DNA from: Clostridiales bacterium | GTDB taxonomy: Bacteria; Bacillota; Clostridia; Christensenellales; Aristaeellaceae | Length of the DNA stretch: 64,000 bases | Reading direction: 5' to 3' | NCBI GenBank assembly: GCA_012728815.1 | Contig: JAAYEI010000050.1 | Location: forward strand, 18,354 to 82,353 | In this document: positions 56,065 through 63,988 of the stretch, one piece after another | Layout of the letters: every line of letters begins with the position of its first letter | Numbering within the stretch: position 1 is the first letter of the stretch | Notes under the pieces: generated by a model | What the model was told of the DNA's origin: nothing | Seen by the model: only the letters and a program-made list of their open reading frames with translations | The model's database searches: none | Translations under genes and position numbers: made by a program

Positions 56065-56952
56065 TCAGTACCAGGTCTGGCCAAAGACGTTGATGTAAAA
56101 ATTGTCCACATACTGGTAGCGGAAGAGCTCCGGCTGGGTCTGCTCCTCCTGCGGCAGCGCGCTGATATTGCGGTCCTTGCGCTGGGCCAGGCTGTCATAC
56201 AGGTACCGGTAGCGGCGGATGCGGGCGTTGAGGTTGCCCTCCACCGTCTCCAGCAGGTAGACGCCATCGCCCCGGTATGCCACCTGTGTGACCAAGCCTA
56301 CATGGGTGTAGGGCGTGCTGCCACGGCGGCCGTAGATGATGTAGTAGCCTGGCCGGGGGATATGGCTGAGGCGGTCGCGGCTTTCAAAGCCCTCAAACAG
56401 CTTGGTCTGGGAGGCCTGGCGCACCGCGAACAGGGCGCCGTCCGCCAGGGGCGGGGCCTTGCTGGCGCGGTATTCCGGGTTCATCTCTACCCCGGCCTCA
56501 TCATAGAAATAGCCCACAAAGGCGCCGCACCAGCCAAAGCCATTCTTGGCGGCGGGGTTGAACCACTGGGTGTACAGGTTGTACTTGGGAAAGGCGGCGT
56601 GGTCAGCCTGCTCCCAGGCAAGGATGGCCTGGTCAATCACTTCCTGCACCTGTTCAGGCACCGGGCTCTCCCCCACCTGCACCTCACAGCGCAGGCGCAC
56701 CTCGCCTTTCGCGTTCAAGCCCTGGATGAGCGTATATCCAGCGCTGAGCGCCGTGACCAGGCCCTCCTGGGAAACCGCGGCCACCTCCTCGTGCTTGCTG
56801 TGCCAGGTGAGGCCCTCCCCGTCCAACTGGGCGGTGTCGTCTGGCTGCATCATGAGCAGGGTGAGCTGAGGTTCCCGGCGGCTGGCCGCCTGGGTGGGCT
56901 GCAAGGCCAGGACAAGCAGCAGGGCAAGTAGCAGGGCGGCGGTTTTTTTCAT
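56065..56952 (-). CDS. Secreted CHAP-domain protein with N-terminal Ig-like (BIG2-type) repeat
   Basis: The product has 295 residues. Signal peptide MKKTAALLLALLLVLALQPTQA, then a Big_2-like segment (about 30-95; GLTWHSKHEEVAAVSQEGLVTALSAG). A CHAP/NlpC-P60-like cysteine-peptidase domain follows with NGFGWCGAFVGYFYDEAG (Cys near 135) and YTHVGLVTQVAY (His near 220). The ATG at 56952 follows CAAGGAGCCTGT. It probably cleaves peptidoglycan peptides or binds the wall. No anchor is present. It is divergent from the tryptophanase gene. Confidence 0.88.
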   Translation of the reverse strand: MKKTAALLLALLLVLALQPTQAASRREPQLTLLMMQPDDTAQLDGEGLTWHSKHEEVAAVSQEGLVTALSAGYTLIQGLNAKGEVRLRCEVQVGESPVPEQVQEVIDQAILAWEQADHAAFPKYNLYTQWFNPAAKNGFGWCGAFVGYFYDEAGVEMNPEYRASKAPPLADGALFAVRQASQTKLFEGFESRDRLSHIPRPGYYIIYGRRGSTPYTHVGLVTQVAYRGDGVYLLETVEGNLNARIRRYRYLYDSLAQRKDRNISALPQEEQTQPELFRYQYVDNFYINVFGQTWY

Positions 56953-56992
56953 ACAGGCTCCTTGGGTTGAACAGGAAAGCAGGTCTGTGGGC

Positions 56993-57021
56993 ATCATACC
57001 AAAAAGGGGGTGGGCGGGCAA
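56993..57021 (-). promoter_or_regulatory. Promoter of the CHAP-domain gene
   Basis: Minus-strand TTGCCC (57016-57021), 17-bp spacer, TATGAT (56993-56998), 41 bp before the ATG. Confidence 0.6.
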
Positions 57022-57057
57022 TCGCCCCGCAGGCCCCGCGCCGCGCTCCATGGCCTG

Positions 57058-57086
57058 TTGACAAGCCCATGGAATGGCTGTACCTT
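57058..57086 (+). promoter_or_regulatory. Promoter of the tryptophanase gene
   Basis: TTGACA (57058-57063), 17-bp spacer, TACCTT (57081-57086). The mRNA leader would be about 190 nt. It includes a GCGGCG / CGCCGC hairpin (57214-57234) and a TGCCGG / CCGGCA hairpin (57246-57262) just upstream of the ribosome binding site. Confidence 0.6.
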
Positions 57087-57282
57087 GAACACAACAGCCA
57101 AGGGCGGGGACCTCACAACAACATATCAGGGCGCAAAGCCCCCCATCCCCTGCCTGCCGGCTCATCCAAAGCCGTCCGCCAATCGCATCAAGCGATGACC
57201 GGGGCGAAAGTGCGCGGCGTGATTGGCGCGCCGCATAGCTTGCCCTGCCGGAACCGCCGGCAGTACGCGCAGGAGGTGCCGC

Positions 57283-58677
57283 ATGCCCAGGTTTATCCCC
57301 GAACCTTACCGCATCAAGATGGTAGAGCCCATCAAACCAACCACCCGCGGAGAACGCGAGGCCTACATCCGCGAGGCAGGATATAGCCTGTTCCGCCTGC
57401 GCGCGGAGGATGTGTACGTGGACGCGCTGACAGATTCGGGCACCAACGCCATGAGTGACGCCCAGTGGTCCGCCATGCTGCGGGGCGACGAGGCCTATGC
57501 CGGAGGCCGCAGCTACTTCAGGCTGGTTGACACCGCGCGGGACATCTTCGGCCATGCCTTCATCCAGCCGGTGCACCAGGGCCGCGCGGCCGAAAAGCTG
57601 CTGTTGCCCCTCTACCTCAAGCCGGGCAAGTACGCCATTGCCAACCTGTTCTTTGACACCACGCGCGCCCATGTGGAGCTAGCCGGCGCGCGCTGCCTGG
57701 AGGCCTGCTGCCCGGAGGCCGCGGACACAAAGAGCCGCGCGCCCTTCAAGGGCAACATGGATGTGGCGCGGCTGGAGCAATTGATCCTGGAACACGGGGT
57801 GGACAGTATCGGCCTGGTGGTGATGACCATCACCAACAACTCCGCGGGCGGGCAACCGGTCTCCCTGCAGAACATGCGTAACACCGCCGCCGTCTGCAGG
57901 AAGTATGGCATCCCGCTTTGCATTGATGCCGCCCGCTACGCGGAAAACGCGATGTTTGTCAAGCTGCGGGAGGCCGAATGCGCGGGCTGGACGCTGCGGG
58001 ACATCACCCGCGCTTTTTTCGACCTGGCGGACTGCTTCACCATGAGCGCCAAGAAAGACGCCATCGTGAACATGGGCGGCCTGCTGGGCATCAAGCGGGC
58101 GGACGCGCCCCAGGTGCAGCTGGTGAAGGCGGGCTGCATCTCCTACGAAGGCTTCTACACCTACGGCGGCCTGAACGGCCGCGACCTGGAGGCGCTGGCC
58201 GCCGGGCTGGTGGAGGGGCTGGATGAACACTGGCTGCGCTACCGCCTGGGCACCATGGAATACCTGGGGGCGCGGCTGGATGAGCTGGGCATCCCCTACC
58301 AGGCCCCAGCCGGCGGGCACGGCATCTTCCTGGACGCGACAGGGTTTTACCCCCAGATTCCCTACCATCAATTCCCGGGGCAGGTGCTGGCGGTGGAGCT
58401 GTACAAGGCCTGCGGGCTGCGGGGCTGCGACATCGGCAGCTACATGATGGGCAACGACCCGGACACCGGAAAGCAGCTGCGCGCCATCAACGAGTTCACC
58501 CGGCTGGCCTTCCCCCGGCGTGTGTACACCCAGAGCCACTATGACCTGGTGCTGGAAGGCATTGAGCAGGTGTGGCAGGAGCGGCAGGCGCTGCACAGCG
58601 GGTACAAGATCACCTGGGAGCCGCCCATCCTGCGGCATTTCCAGGCCAGCCTGGCGCCAGTGGCGGGCGAGGGATGA
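57283..58677 (+). CDS. tnaA: Tryptophanase (beta-eliminating PLP lyase)
   Basis: The product has 464 residues. It resembles TnaA over tyrosine phenol-lyase at [59 protein letters not shown] and [11 protein letters not shown]. The PLP lysine is Lys258 in MSAKKDAI, and the C-terminal LRHF keeps the histidine seen near the active site of TnaA. It would split tryptophan into indole, pyruvate and ammonia; activity on tyrosine cannot be excluded. AGGAGGTGCCGC precedes the ATG. No tnaB permease is adjacent. Confidence 0.9.
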   Translation: MPRFIPEPYRIKMVEPIKPTTRGEREAYIREAGYSLFRLRAEDVYVDALTDSGTNAMSDAQWSAMLRGDEAYAGGRSYFRLVDTARDIFGHAFIQPVHQGRAAEKLLLPLYLKPGKYAIANLFFDTTRAHVELAGARCLEACCPEAADTKSRAPFKGNMDVARLEQLILEHGVDSIGLVVMTITNNSAGGQPVSLQNMRNTAAVCRKYGIPLCIDAARYAENAMFVKLREAECAGWTLRDITRAFFDLADCFTMSAKKDAIVNMGGLLGIKRADAPQVQLVKAGCISYEGFYTYGGLNGRDLEALAAGLVEGLDEHWLRYRLGTMEYLGARLDELGIPYQAPAGGHGIFLDATGFYPQIPYHQFPGQVLAVELYKACGLRGCDIGSYMMGNDPDTGKQLRAINEFTRLAFPRRVYTQSHYDLVLEGIEQVWQERQALHSGYKITWEPPILRHFQASLAPVAGEG

Positions 58678-58848
58678 CAGCCTGGGCAGGGCTGCCGGCG
58701 CTGTAATCACCACGCTGGCAGCCTTGTTTGGCATGCGCAGGTTTACAGCCGGAAGCATCCGGGGTGCCCCGCGCTGGCAGGCTTTCCGGGCTTTGGCATG
58801 GCGCCTCTGCTGTTCCAAGGTGCGTCTTCAGCCATGCGGCAGGGTACC

Positions 58849-58885
58849 GCCTGGCTTGTTGAGCCAGGCAATCAGGCCTGATTTT
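58849..58885 (+). terminator. Possible terminator downstream of tnaA
   Basis: The hairpin GCCTGGCT / AGCCAGGC (58849-58869) is followed by the palindrome AATCAGGCCTGATT and TTT. It lies 170 bp past the tnaA stop. A second hairpin, ACGCCACC / GGTGGCGT with TTTT, lies at 58922-58943. No supported gene occupies the 58678-59170 gap. Confidence 0.5.
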
Positions 58886-59147
58886 GGATGTAGAAGATTC
58901 ACACCGACATCAACAAACGTGACGCCACCGGTGGTGGCGTTTTGGTGCAGGGCAACACCTTGAACCTCAACATAATCGCAGCGTTTCTGCTTGGGCTGGG
59001 GGTCAAACACAGGGGTATAATCTGCTTAACCCATGAGCAGCCATGTGATGGGAAACACGGACTTTGACTTGATGCTCGCCTGCCCATCAGGCCGGGCCGG
59101 GCATTGATTGCATGTGGAGAAAACGATGGGTTGTTGACTGAATTGTG

Positions 59148-59153
59148 TATAAT
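59148..59153 (+). promoter_or_regulatory. -10 box of the crt locus
   Basis: A perfect TATAAT about 50 bp before the ATG at 59201, without a good -35 at normal spacing. A second TATAAT at 59016-59021 has a weak TTGGGC 19 bp upstream. Either could drive crtI-crtB-kinase. Confidence 0.5.
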
Positions 59154-59200
59154 GGTTGTAACTTGTAGCAATGAGAACCTGTCTTCCGGAACCGCTTGAA

Positions 59201-60745
59201 ATGATTCCCCGTCAGGGAAAGGGAGGGAGAACCATAAAACACGTTCTGGTCATTGGCGCCGGCATGGCCGGTCTGTCCGCCGCCATCCGCCTGCGGCTGG
59301 CTGGCTACCAGGTGGAAATCTTTGAGAAGGAAGCCATGCCCGGGGGCAAGATGCACCAGATCAGGATGGACGGCCATGTCTTTGATGTGGGGCCCACCCT
59401 GGTGATGATGCCTGCTGTGTACCGGGACCTCTTCCGCCTGGCTGGCCGCGACCCGGAGGACTACATCCCCATGACCCGGCTGGAACCCATGTATGATGTG
59501 GTGTTCAAGGGCAGTCCCCCCAGGAAGTACAGCATTGGCTCGGACCTGGTGAGCCTGATGGAGATCGCGGAAGCCAAGGGGCCCAGGAACAGTGCCGGCT
59601 TCCTTTCCTACCTTGCGGAGATCTACAAGCGCTACCAGGTGGCGATGGCGTCCTTCATCACCCGGCCATTCCGGGGGCCCGGGGACATCTACACCCCCCA
59701 CATGCTGCGGCAGACCATGAAGCTCAAGACCTTTGACAGCGCCTCCAACATGATGGCCTCCTTCATGCCCGATGAGGACCTGCAGCGCATGTTCAGCTTT
59801 CAGACCCTCTACATCGGGGTCTCGCCCCACAAAGGCCCCTCGCTGTACAACATCATCCCCATGATTGAGCTGCTCTACGGGGTGTGGTTCATCAAGGGCG
59901 GCATGCACACTATGGCCCAGCAAACCGCACGCCTGTTTGAGGAGCTGGGCGGCCGGATTCACTACAAGGCCGAGGTGGATCATATCCTCATCAGGGAAGG
60001 GCGTGTGGCCGGCCTCAGCGTGCAGGGCGAGGAGCACGCTGCCCCTTATGTGGTATGCAATGCCGATTTCCCCTATGCCATCACGCAGCTGGTCCAAAGC
60101 CCCGCAGCCAGGGGCAAGTACACGCCGGAATACGTGGACAAGATGGACTATGCCTGCTCCTGCCTGATCTTTTATTGGGGGGTGACCGGCAGCCTGGAGG
60201 ACATGCCCGCCCACACCTTCATCATGTCCGAAGACCTGGACGAGAACCTGCGCTGCATCTTTGATGGCAGCCCCATCCCTGACCCCTCCATCTACCTGCA
60301 CATCCCCTCCAGGGTGGACCCGGACATGGCGCCCCCGGGCTGTTCCAGCCTGTATGTGCTGTTGCCGGTATCCGAGCTGGGCGTTTCCAAATACGCCTGG
60401 GATGAGGAGCGGGTGGGCGACTACCGGGCCAAGGCCCTGGCCGCCCTGGCAACCCTGCCCGGCATGGCGGGCTTTTCAGCGGAGCAGATCCGTTGCGAGG
60501 CCGTGTTCACCCCCCGGGATTTTGAGGAGCGCTTCCATGCCTACCGGGGCAGCTGCTTTGGCCTGCAGCCTACCCTCAGGCAAAGCAACCACTGGCGGCC
60601 CCAGCCTAAATCCATGCACTGTGAAGGGCTGTACTTCACCGGCAGCAGCATACACCCGGGGGCGGGGGTGCCCATCGTGATTGAAAGCGGCCGGCTGTGC
60701 GCGGAAGAGCTGCGGCGGGACGAGCCGGAGGATCCCTTCAAATGA
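59201..60745 (+). CDS. crtI: Phytoene desaturase family protein (CrtI type), anomalous start
   Basis: From the ATG at 59201 the product has 514 residues; 59171 is a further in-frame ATG. The FAD-binding fold starts HVLVIGAGMAGLSAAIRLRL with FEKEAMPGGKMHQ about 25 residues on. The C-terminal signature GLYFTGSSIHPGAGVPIVIES matches CrtI/CrtN. Known reaction of the family: stepwise desaturation of phytoene or diapophytoene. Neither ATG has a ribosome binding site, whereas AAAGGGAGGGAG (59218-59229) sits 4-7 bases before an ATA at 59234, exactly where a normal CrtI would begin. The true start may be AUA, or an ATG has been lost. The stop overlaps the crtB start (ATGATG). Confidence 0.85.
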   Translation: MIPRQGKGGRTIKHVLVIGAGMAGLSAAIRLRLAGYQVEIFEKEAMPGGKMHQIRMDGHVFDVGPTLVMMPAVYRDLFRLAGRDPEDYIPMTRLEPMYDVVFKGSPPRKYSIGSDLVSLMEIAEAKGPRNSAGFLSYLAEIYKRYQVAMASFITRPFRGPGDIYTPHMLRQTMKLKTFDSASNMMASFMPDEDLQRMFSFQTLYIGVSPHKGPSLYNIIPMIELLYGVWFIKGGMHTMAQQTARLFEELGGRIHYKAEVDHILIREGRVAGLSVQGEEHAAPYVVCNADFPYAITQLVQSPAARGKYTPEYVDKMDYACSCLIFYWGVTGSLEDMPAHTFIMSEDLDENLRCIFDGSPIPDPSIYLHIPSRVDPDMAPPGCSSLYVLLPVSELGVSKYAWDEERVGDYRAKALAALATLPGMAGFSAEQIRCEAVFTPRDFEERFHAYRGSCFGLQPTLRQSNHWRPQPKSMHCEGLYFTGSSIHPGAGVPIVIESGRLCAEELRRDEPEDPFK

Positions 60746-61701
60746 TGGTTGATGACAGCAGCCTGGCCGTATCCTTCACCGCTGCCCTGGACATCATGAA
60801 AGCCCGCGCGGTCAGCTTTTATTCGGCCTTTTCCATGCTGCCGGCGGACAGGTTCCAGGCGGTGGCGGCCGTATACGCGTTTTGCCGCTTCGCCGATGAC
60901 GCCGCGGACAGCCTGCAGCCCGGTGAGGCTGAAAGAGCCCTGGACCAGCTGGCACGGCTGGAAGGGCTGGTGCAAAGGCTCTACCAGGCAAAGGAAGGGC
61001 AGGACGAAGGTCTGCTGGAAAAGGCGGGTGACCAGCTTCTCTGGCTTCCCGCCTTTGCTGCCAGCATCCGGCGCTTCGGGTTGCCGCCAGGCCCCTTTCT
61101 GGACCAGCTGGCCGGGCAGCGCTGGGACATCCGTTTTACCAGCATCCAGGATACAGACCAGCTGATCCGCTATGCCCGCCTGGTTGCCGGCTCCGTGGGC
61201 CTGATGCTGTTGCCCATGCTGGCCAGAGACAGGGAGGCGGCAGGGCATCCAGGGCTCCGCAAAGCCTGTGAGGAGCTGGGGATCGCGATGCAGATCACCA
61301 ACATCCTGCGGGATGTGGGGGAGGATCTGCGCCTGCGGGGGCGCCTGTACTTGCCCCTGGACCTGTTGCGGGCGCATGGCCTTGAACAAGAGCAGTTGCT
61401 GGCGCTTGCCCACTCAACTGCGGCCGGCAGCCCCGCCATCCCCCAGGCCTTCATCCGCCTGTGAGAGACCCTGGCAGCACTGGCCGACCGTTTCTACCAG
61501 CCCATTGCATCCTGGCTGTGTTTCCTCCACCCTGCCTGCAGAGCGCCCCTGTTGGCCGCGGCCCACAGCTACCGGGCCATCGCCGATGCTGTGCGGGCGG
61601 AGGGCTACAACTGTTTCTCCAGGCGCTGTTACACCAGCCAGGAAACCCGCAGGGCCATCTTCCGGCAGGCTGCCCTGCAGGTGCAGGGCCTGAACTGCTG
61701 A
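60742..61701 (+). pseudogene. crtB: Phytoene/squalene synthase family (CrtB) interrupted by in-frame TGA
   Basis: The first frame runs 240 residues from ATG 60742, with both prenyl-diphosphate-binding Asp motifs: FADDAAD (Asp52, 53, 56) and NILRDVGED (Asp191, 195). It stops at TGA 61462-61464. Past that codon the same frame continues 78 residues in typical CrtB C-terminal sequence (LADRFYQPIASWLCFL..APLLAAAHSYRAIADAVR..CFSRRCY) to a TGA at 61699. The full reading of about 319 residues is the normal family length. Other genes here use TGA as an ordinary stop. So this is a nonsense mutation (one transition from CGA or TGG), a base error, or readthrough. CGGAGGATC precedes the start; it overlaps crtI. 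Confidence 0.85.
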
Positions 61702-61741
61702 CCCTTTTGTCTGATGCGCAAAAAGCAACACGAGGTATGAC

Positions 61742-63187
61742 ATGAGGAACGCGCTGGGCTTGTTGATTTCTTTCACCTATATCTTCCTTGTTTTGGGGCT
61801 GGTGACCCTCCTGGCCCGAAAGCAGGGCGGCGCCACGGAAATCTCCCGCAAGCTCATCCATATCCTGGTTGGCAACTGGGTCTTCATCACCCCCCTGTTC
61901 ACCCAGCTGTGGGCTGTGATGCTGGTCCCCCTGTGCTTTGTGGTCATCAACCTGATCAGCCGCAAGCGCAAGCTGTTTTCGGCCATGGAACGGGATGATG
62001 ACGGGTATGGCACGGTGTACTACGCCATCAGCATGCTGGTGCTGCCTGCCGCGGCCTTCCTGCTCCATTGGCCCACCCTGGCCTTCGTTGGCCTGCTCAT
62101 CATGGCCTATGGGGACGGCCTGGCCGCTGTGGTGGGCAAGCGCCTGGGCAAACAGCACCCCTTTCCCTTCGCCCCGGAAAAAACCCTGGAAGGCAGCGCC
62201 ACGCTGGGGGTGGTGAGCTTTGTGGTCACCTTCATTGCCCTGCTGGTTTTCCAGGGCCAGGGCGCGCTGCGCGCCGCCAGCCTCGCGGCGGTGTTTCTGA
62301 TTGCCTTGCTGACAGCAGCCTTCGCCGTCTTTGTGGAGTTAGCCAGCGCTGATGGCTGCGACAACCTGAGCCTGCCCATTGCCACTGGCCTGTTCGCCAC
62401 CCTCTGCCTGCAGTTTGGGAACCTGGGGCACTACCTGTTCCTGCTGGCCTGCCTGATCATCCTGGCCACTGCCTTTCGCCTGCGGGTCATTTCTCCCGAC
62501 GGCGTCGTGGCTGCCCTGCTCACCGGCCAGACCCTCTATGCCCTGGGCAGGGTCTGGGTGGGGCTTTCCCTCCTCACCTTCTTTGTGCTGGGCAGCGTCG
62601 TTACCAAACTGAAGAACGCCAACAAAGCCCAGGCAGAAAGAATACAGGCCCAGACCCGTCCCCGGGACTGGAAGCAGGTGCTGTCCAATTCGCTTCCAGC
62701 CTGTATATTGCTGTGGTTCGCCTGCGTCCTGGACAGACCTCAGCTGGCCCTGCCGGCGCTGGCGGTGTTTTCCGCTGCCGCCGCGGACACCTTCTCCTCG
62801 GAAATTGGCATGCTGACGGCCAGCCCGGTGTTCAGCATCACCAACGGCAAACCCCTTCCCAGGGGCCTGTCCGGCGGAATCAGCTGGCTGGGCCTTTTGG
62901 CGGGGGCCGCCGGAAGCGCGGTTTTGTCCATCTACGCCTTTCCCTGGTTTGGTTTCCGGGGGCTTGTCCTTTGCACCCTGCTGGGCACCTTTGGTTCTGT
63001 CCTGGACAGCTTTCTGGGCGCGGTGTTCCAGGCCAAGTACAGGACACCGGAAAGCGGCCTGCTGGATGCCTCCCCCTTCGCTGGTGCCCGGGCCTTTCGC
63101 GGCTTATCCTTGGTGACCAACAGCGCTGTCAACCTGATCAGCCTCAGCATCGTCGCCGCCGTGGGCCTGATGTTTGTGGACCTCTGA
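61742..63187 (+). CDS. Fused polyprenol kinase (VTE5/DGK-like) and DUF92 (VTE6-like) membrane protein
   Basis: The product has 481 residues and about 13-14 hydrophobic segments. The N-terminal half (1-245) is a CTP-dependent phytol/dolichol kinase type: SRKLIHILVG at 35-44, MAYGDGLAAVVGKRLG at 121-136, EKTLEGSATLG at 146-156 and VELASADGCDNLSLP at 198-212. The C-terminal half (about 250-478) is DUF92: SPDGVVAALLTG at 251-262, GSVVTKLKNANKAQA at 284-298, AAADTFSSEIGMLT at 346-359 and PRGLSGGISWLG at 373-384. In plants these domains are separate proteins, phytol kinase and phytyl-phosphate kinase. It lies 40 bp after crtB, with GAGGTATGAC before the ATG. It probably makes polyprenyl diphosphate from free alcohol for CrtB. 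Confidence 0.88.
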   Translation: MRNALGLLISFTYIFLVLGLVTLLARKQGGATEISRKLIHILVGNWVFITPLFTQLWAVMLVPLCFVVINLISRKRKLFSAMERDDDGYGTVYYAISMLVLPAAAFLLHWPTLAFVGLLIMAYGDGLAAVVGKRLGKQHPFPFAPEKTLEGSATLGVVSFVVTFIALLVFQGQGALRAASLAAVFLIALLTAAFAVFVELASADGCDNLSLPIATGLFATLCLQFGNLGHYLFLLACLIILATAFRLRVISPDGVVAALLTGQTLYALGRVWVGLSLLTFFVLGSVVTKLKNANKAQAERIQAQTRPRDWKQVLSNSLPACILLWFACVLDRPQLALPALAVFSAAAADTFSSEIGMLTASPVFSITNGKPLPRGLSGGISWLGLLAGAAGSAVLSIYAFPWFGFRGLVLCTLLGTFGSVLDSFLGAVFQAKYRTPESGLLDASPFAGARAFRGLSLVTNSAVNLISLSIVAAVGLMFVDL

Positions 63188-63462
63188 TACCCAAGATGCA
63201 GGTTCGCAGTGGCAAGGCTGGGTGCTGGGCAACCCATCTGGAGCAATTATTTGGGAACGTTGAATGGTGCAAGTGTTTTGAGTGTTTTCAAAGTTTTTTT
63301 ACACTTTTTATCAAAAATGAAGCCAAATTCCTTGCGAATAAAAGGCTGGGATTGTTCAGAAGGATTAAGAGAAGGAATGAGTACCGAGAAGAAGAACATC
63401 ACATCATGCTATTCAAGCTTTGGTTGCAGACAGTTGAATAACGAGGAGAATATCTCTTTTCT
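63188..63462. other. AT-rich stretch without a supported gene
   Basis: Base composition drops sharply in GC from about 63240. Frames such as 63209-63493 (plus) and the tail of 62713-63441 (plus) are open but have no ribosome binding site and no recognisable family. No terminator was seen directly after the kinase gene. Confidence 0.5.
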
Positions 63463-63972
63463 TCACTTTCGAATTATTGTCGAATCTTCATAAGAAATCG
63501 AATCAAAGTCCAATGAGTAAATTAGGTCGCTCCAAGTTCCAATAGAGTTTGACTCAACAGTGCCTATAGATACCAACTCGCGGTGAACGGTGCGGCCTGC
63601 TTTCTTAAAGATAACATAAAAATAGCCAGTGATGGCAAATGCGTTTCCATTATACACGCTCCCTGAAATTGATGCGTTGGATGGGAATGATTTGGACTGC
63701 TCATACAGAAAATCAGAAAAAGAAAGTTGATTAAACGGTTCTTTAGAACCTGAGTCCAAAGCTTTGTTTTTGTCCGGAATAGACTGAAGAATCTTCAAAA
63801 CATTTGAGTTCTCAACGTCATGATGATTTATATACACACCGAAGAGTTCCATATAGAAGTTCGGCGAAATAAAGCTGATAGAGTACACTGAAGTTCGCAA
63901 CTTTGCCCAGGGTGAGGAGGAATGGGCAAGCCACCGGGACTCCGCTACAATGGATGTTGCATAGACATTCAC
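63463..63972 (-). CDS. Hypothetical protein in AT-rich segment
   Basis: The open frame codes 169 residues from a GTG at 63972; an internal ATG gives MELFGVYINHHDVEN as an alternative start. Neither has a good ribosome binding site. The translation has balanced composition and alternating strand/helix patterns (ISGSVYNGNAFAITGYFYVIFKKAGRTVHRELVSIGTVESNS), suggestive of a small beta-rich domain. I do not recognise the family. Its codon use is far more AT-rich than that of every other gene here, pointing to horizontal acquisition. Confidence 0.45.
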   Translation of the reverse strand: MNVYATSIVAESRWLAHSSSPWAKLRTSVYSISFISPNFYMELFGVYINHHDVENSNVLKILQSIPDKNKALDSGSKEPFNQLSFSDFLYEQSKSFPSNASISGSVYNGNAFAITGYFYVIFKKAGRTVHRELVSIGTVESNSIGTWSDLIYSLDFDSISYEDSTIIRK

Positions 63973-63988
63973 AAGGAGGAGAACCCCA

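Noticed and set aside
57196..57390. Leader peptide upstream of tnaA
   Set aside because: The only suitable short frame overlaps the tnaA start out of frame and contains no tryptophan codon.
58828..59010. 60-codon minus-strand frame (MFDPQPKQKRCDYVEV...) in the tnaA-crt gap
   Set aside because: No ribosome binding site, overlaps two hairpins, matches no family I know; considered chance or an unrecognisable remnant.
61462..61464. TGA in crtB as selenocysteine or as evidence for a TGA-recoding organism
   Set aside because: CrtB is not a selenoprotein family, no SECIS-like hairpin was recognised just after the codon, and many genes in the window end normally with TGA.
63209..63493. 94-codon plus frame in the AT-rich segment
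   Set aside because: No ribosome binding site; overlaps the opposite hypothetical frame; composition gives no family signal.
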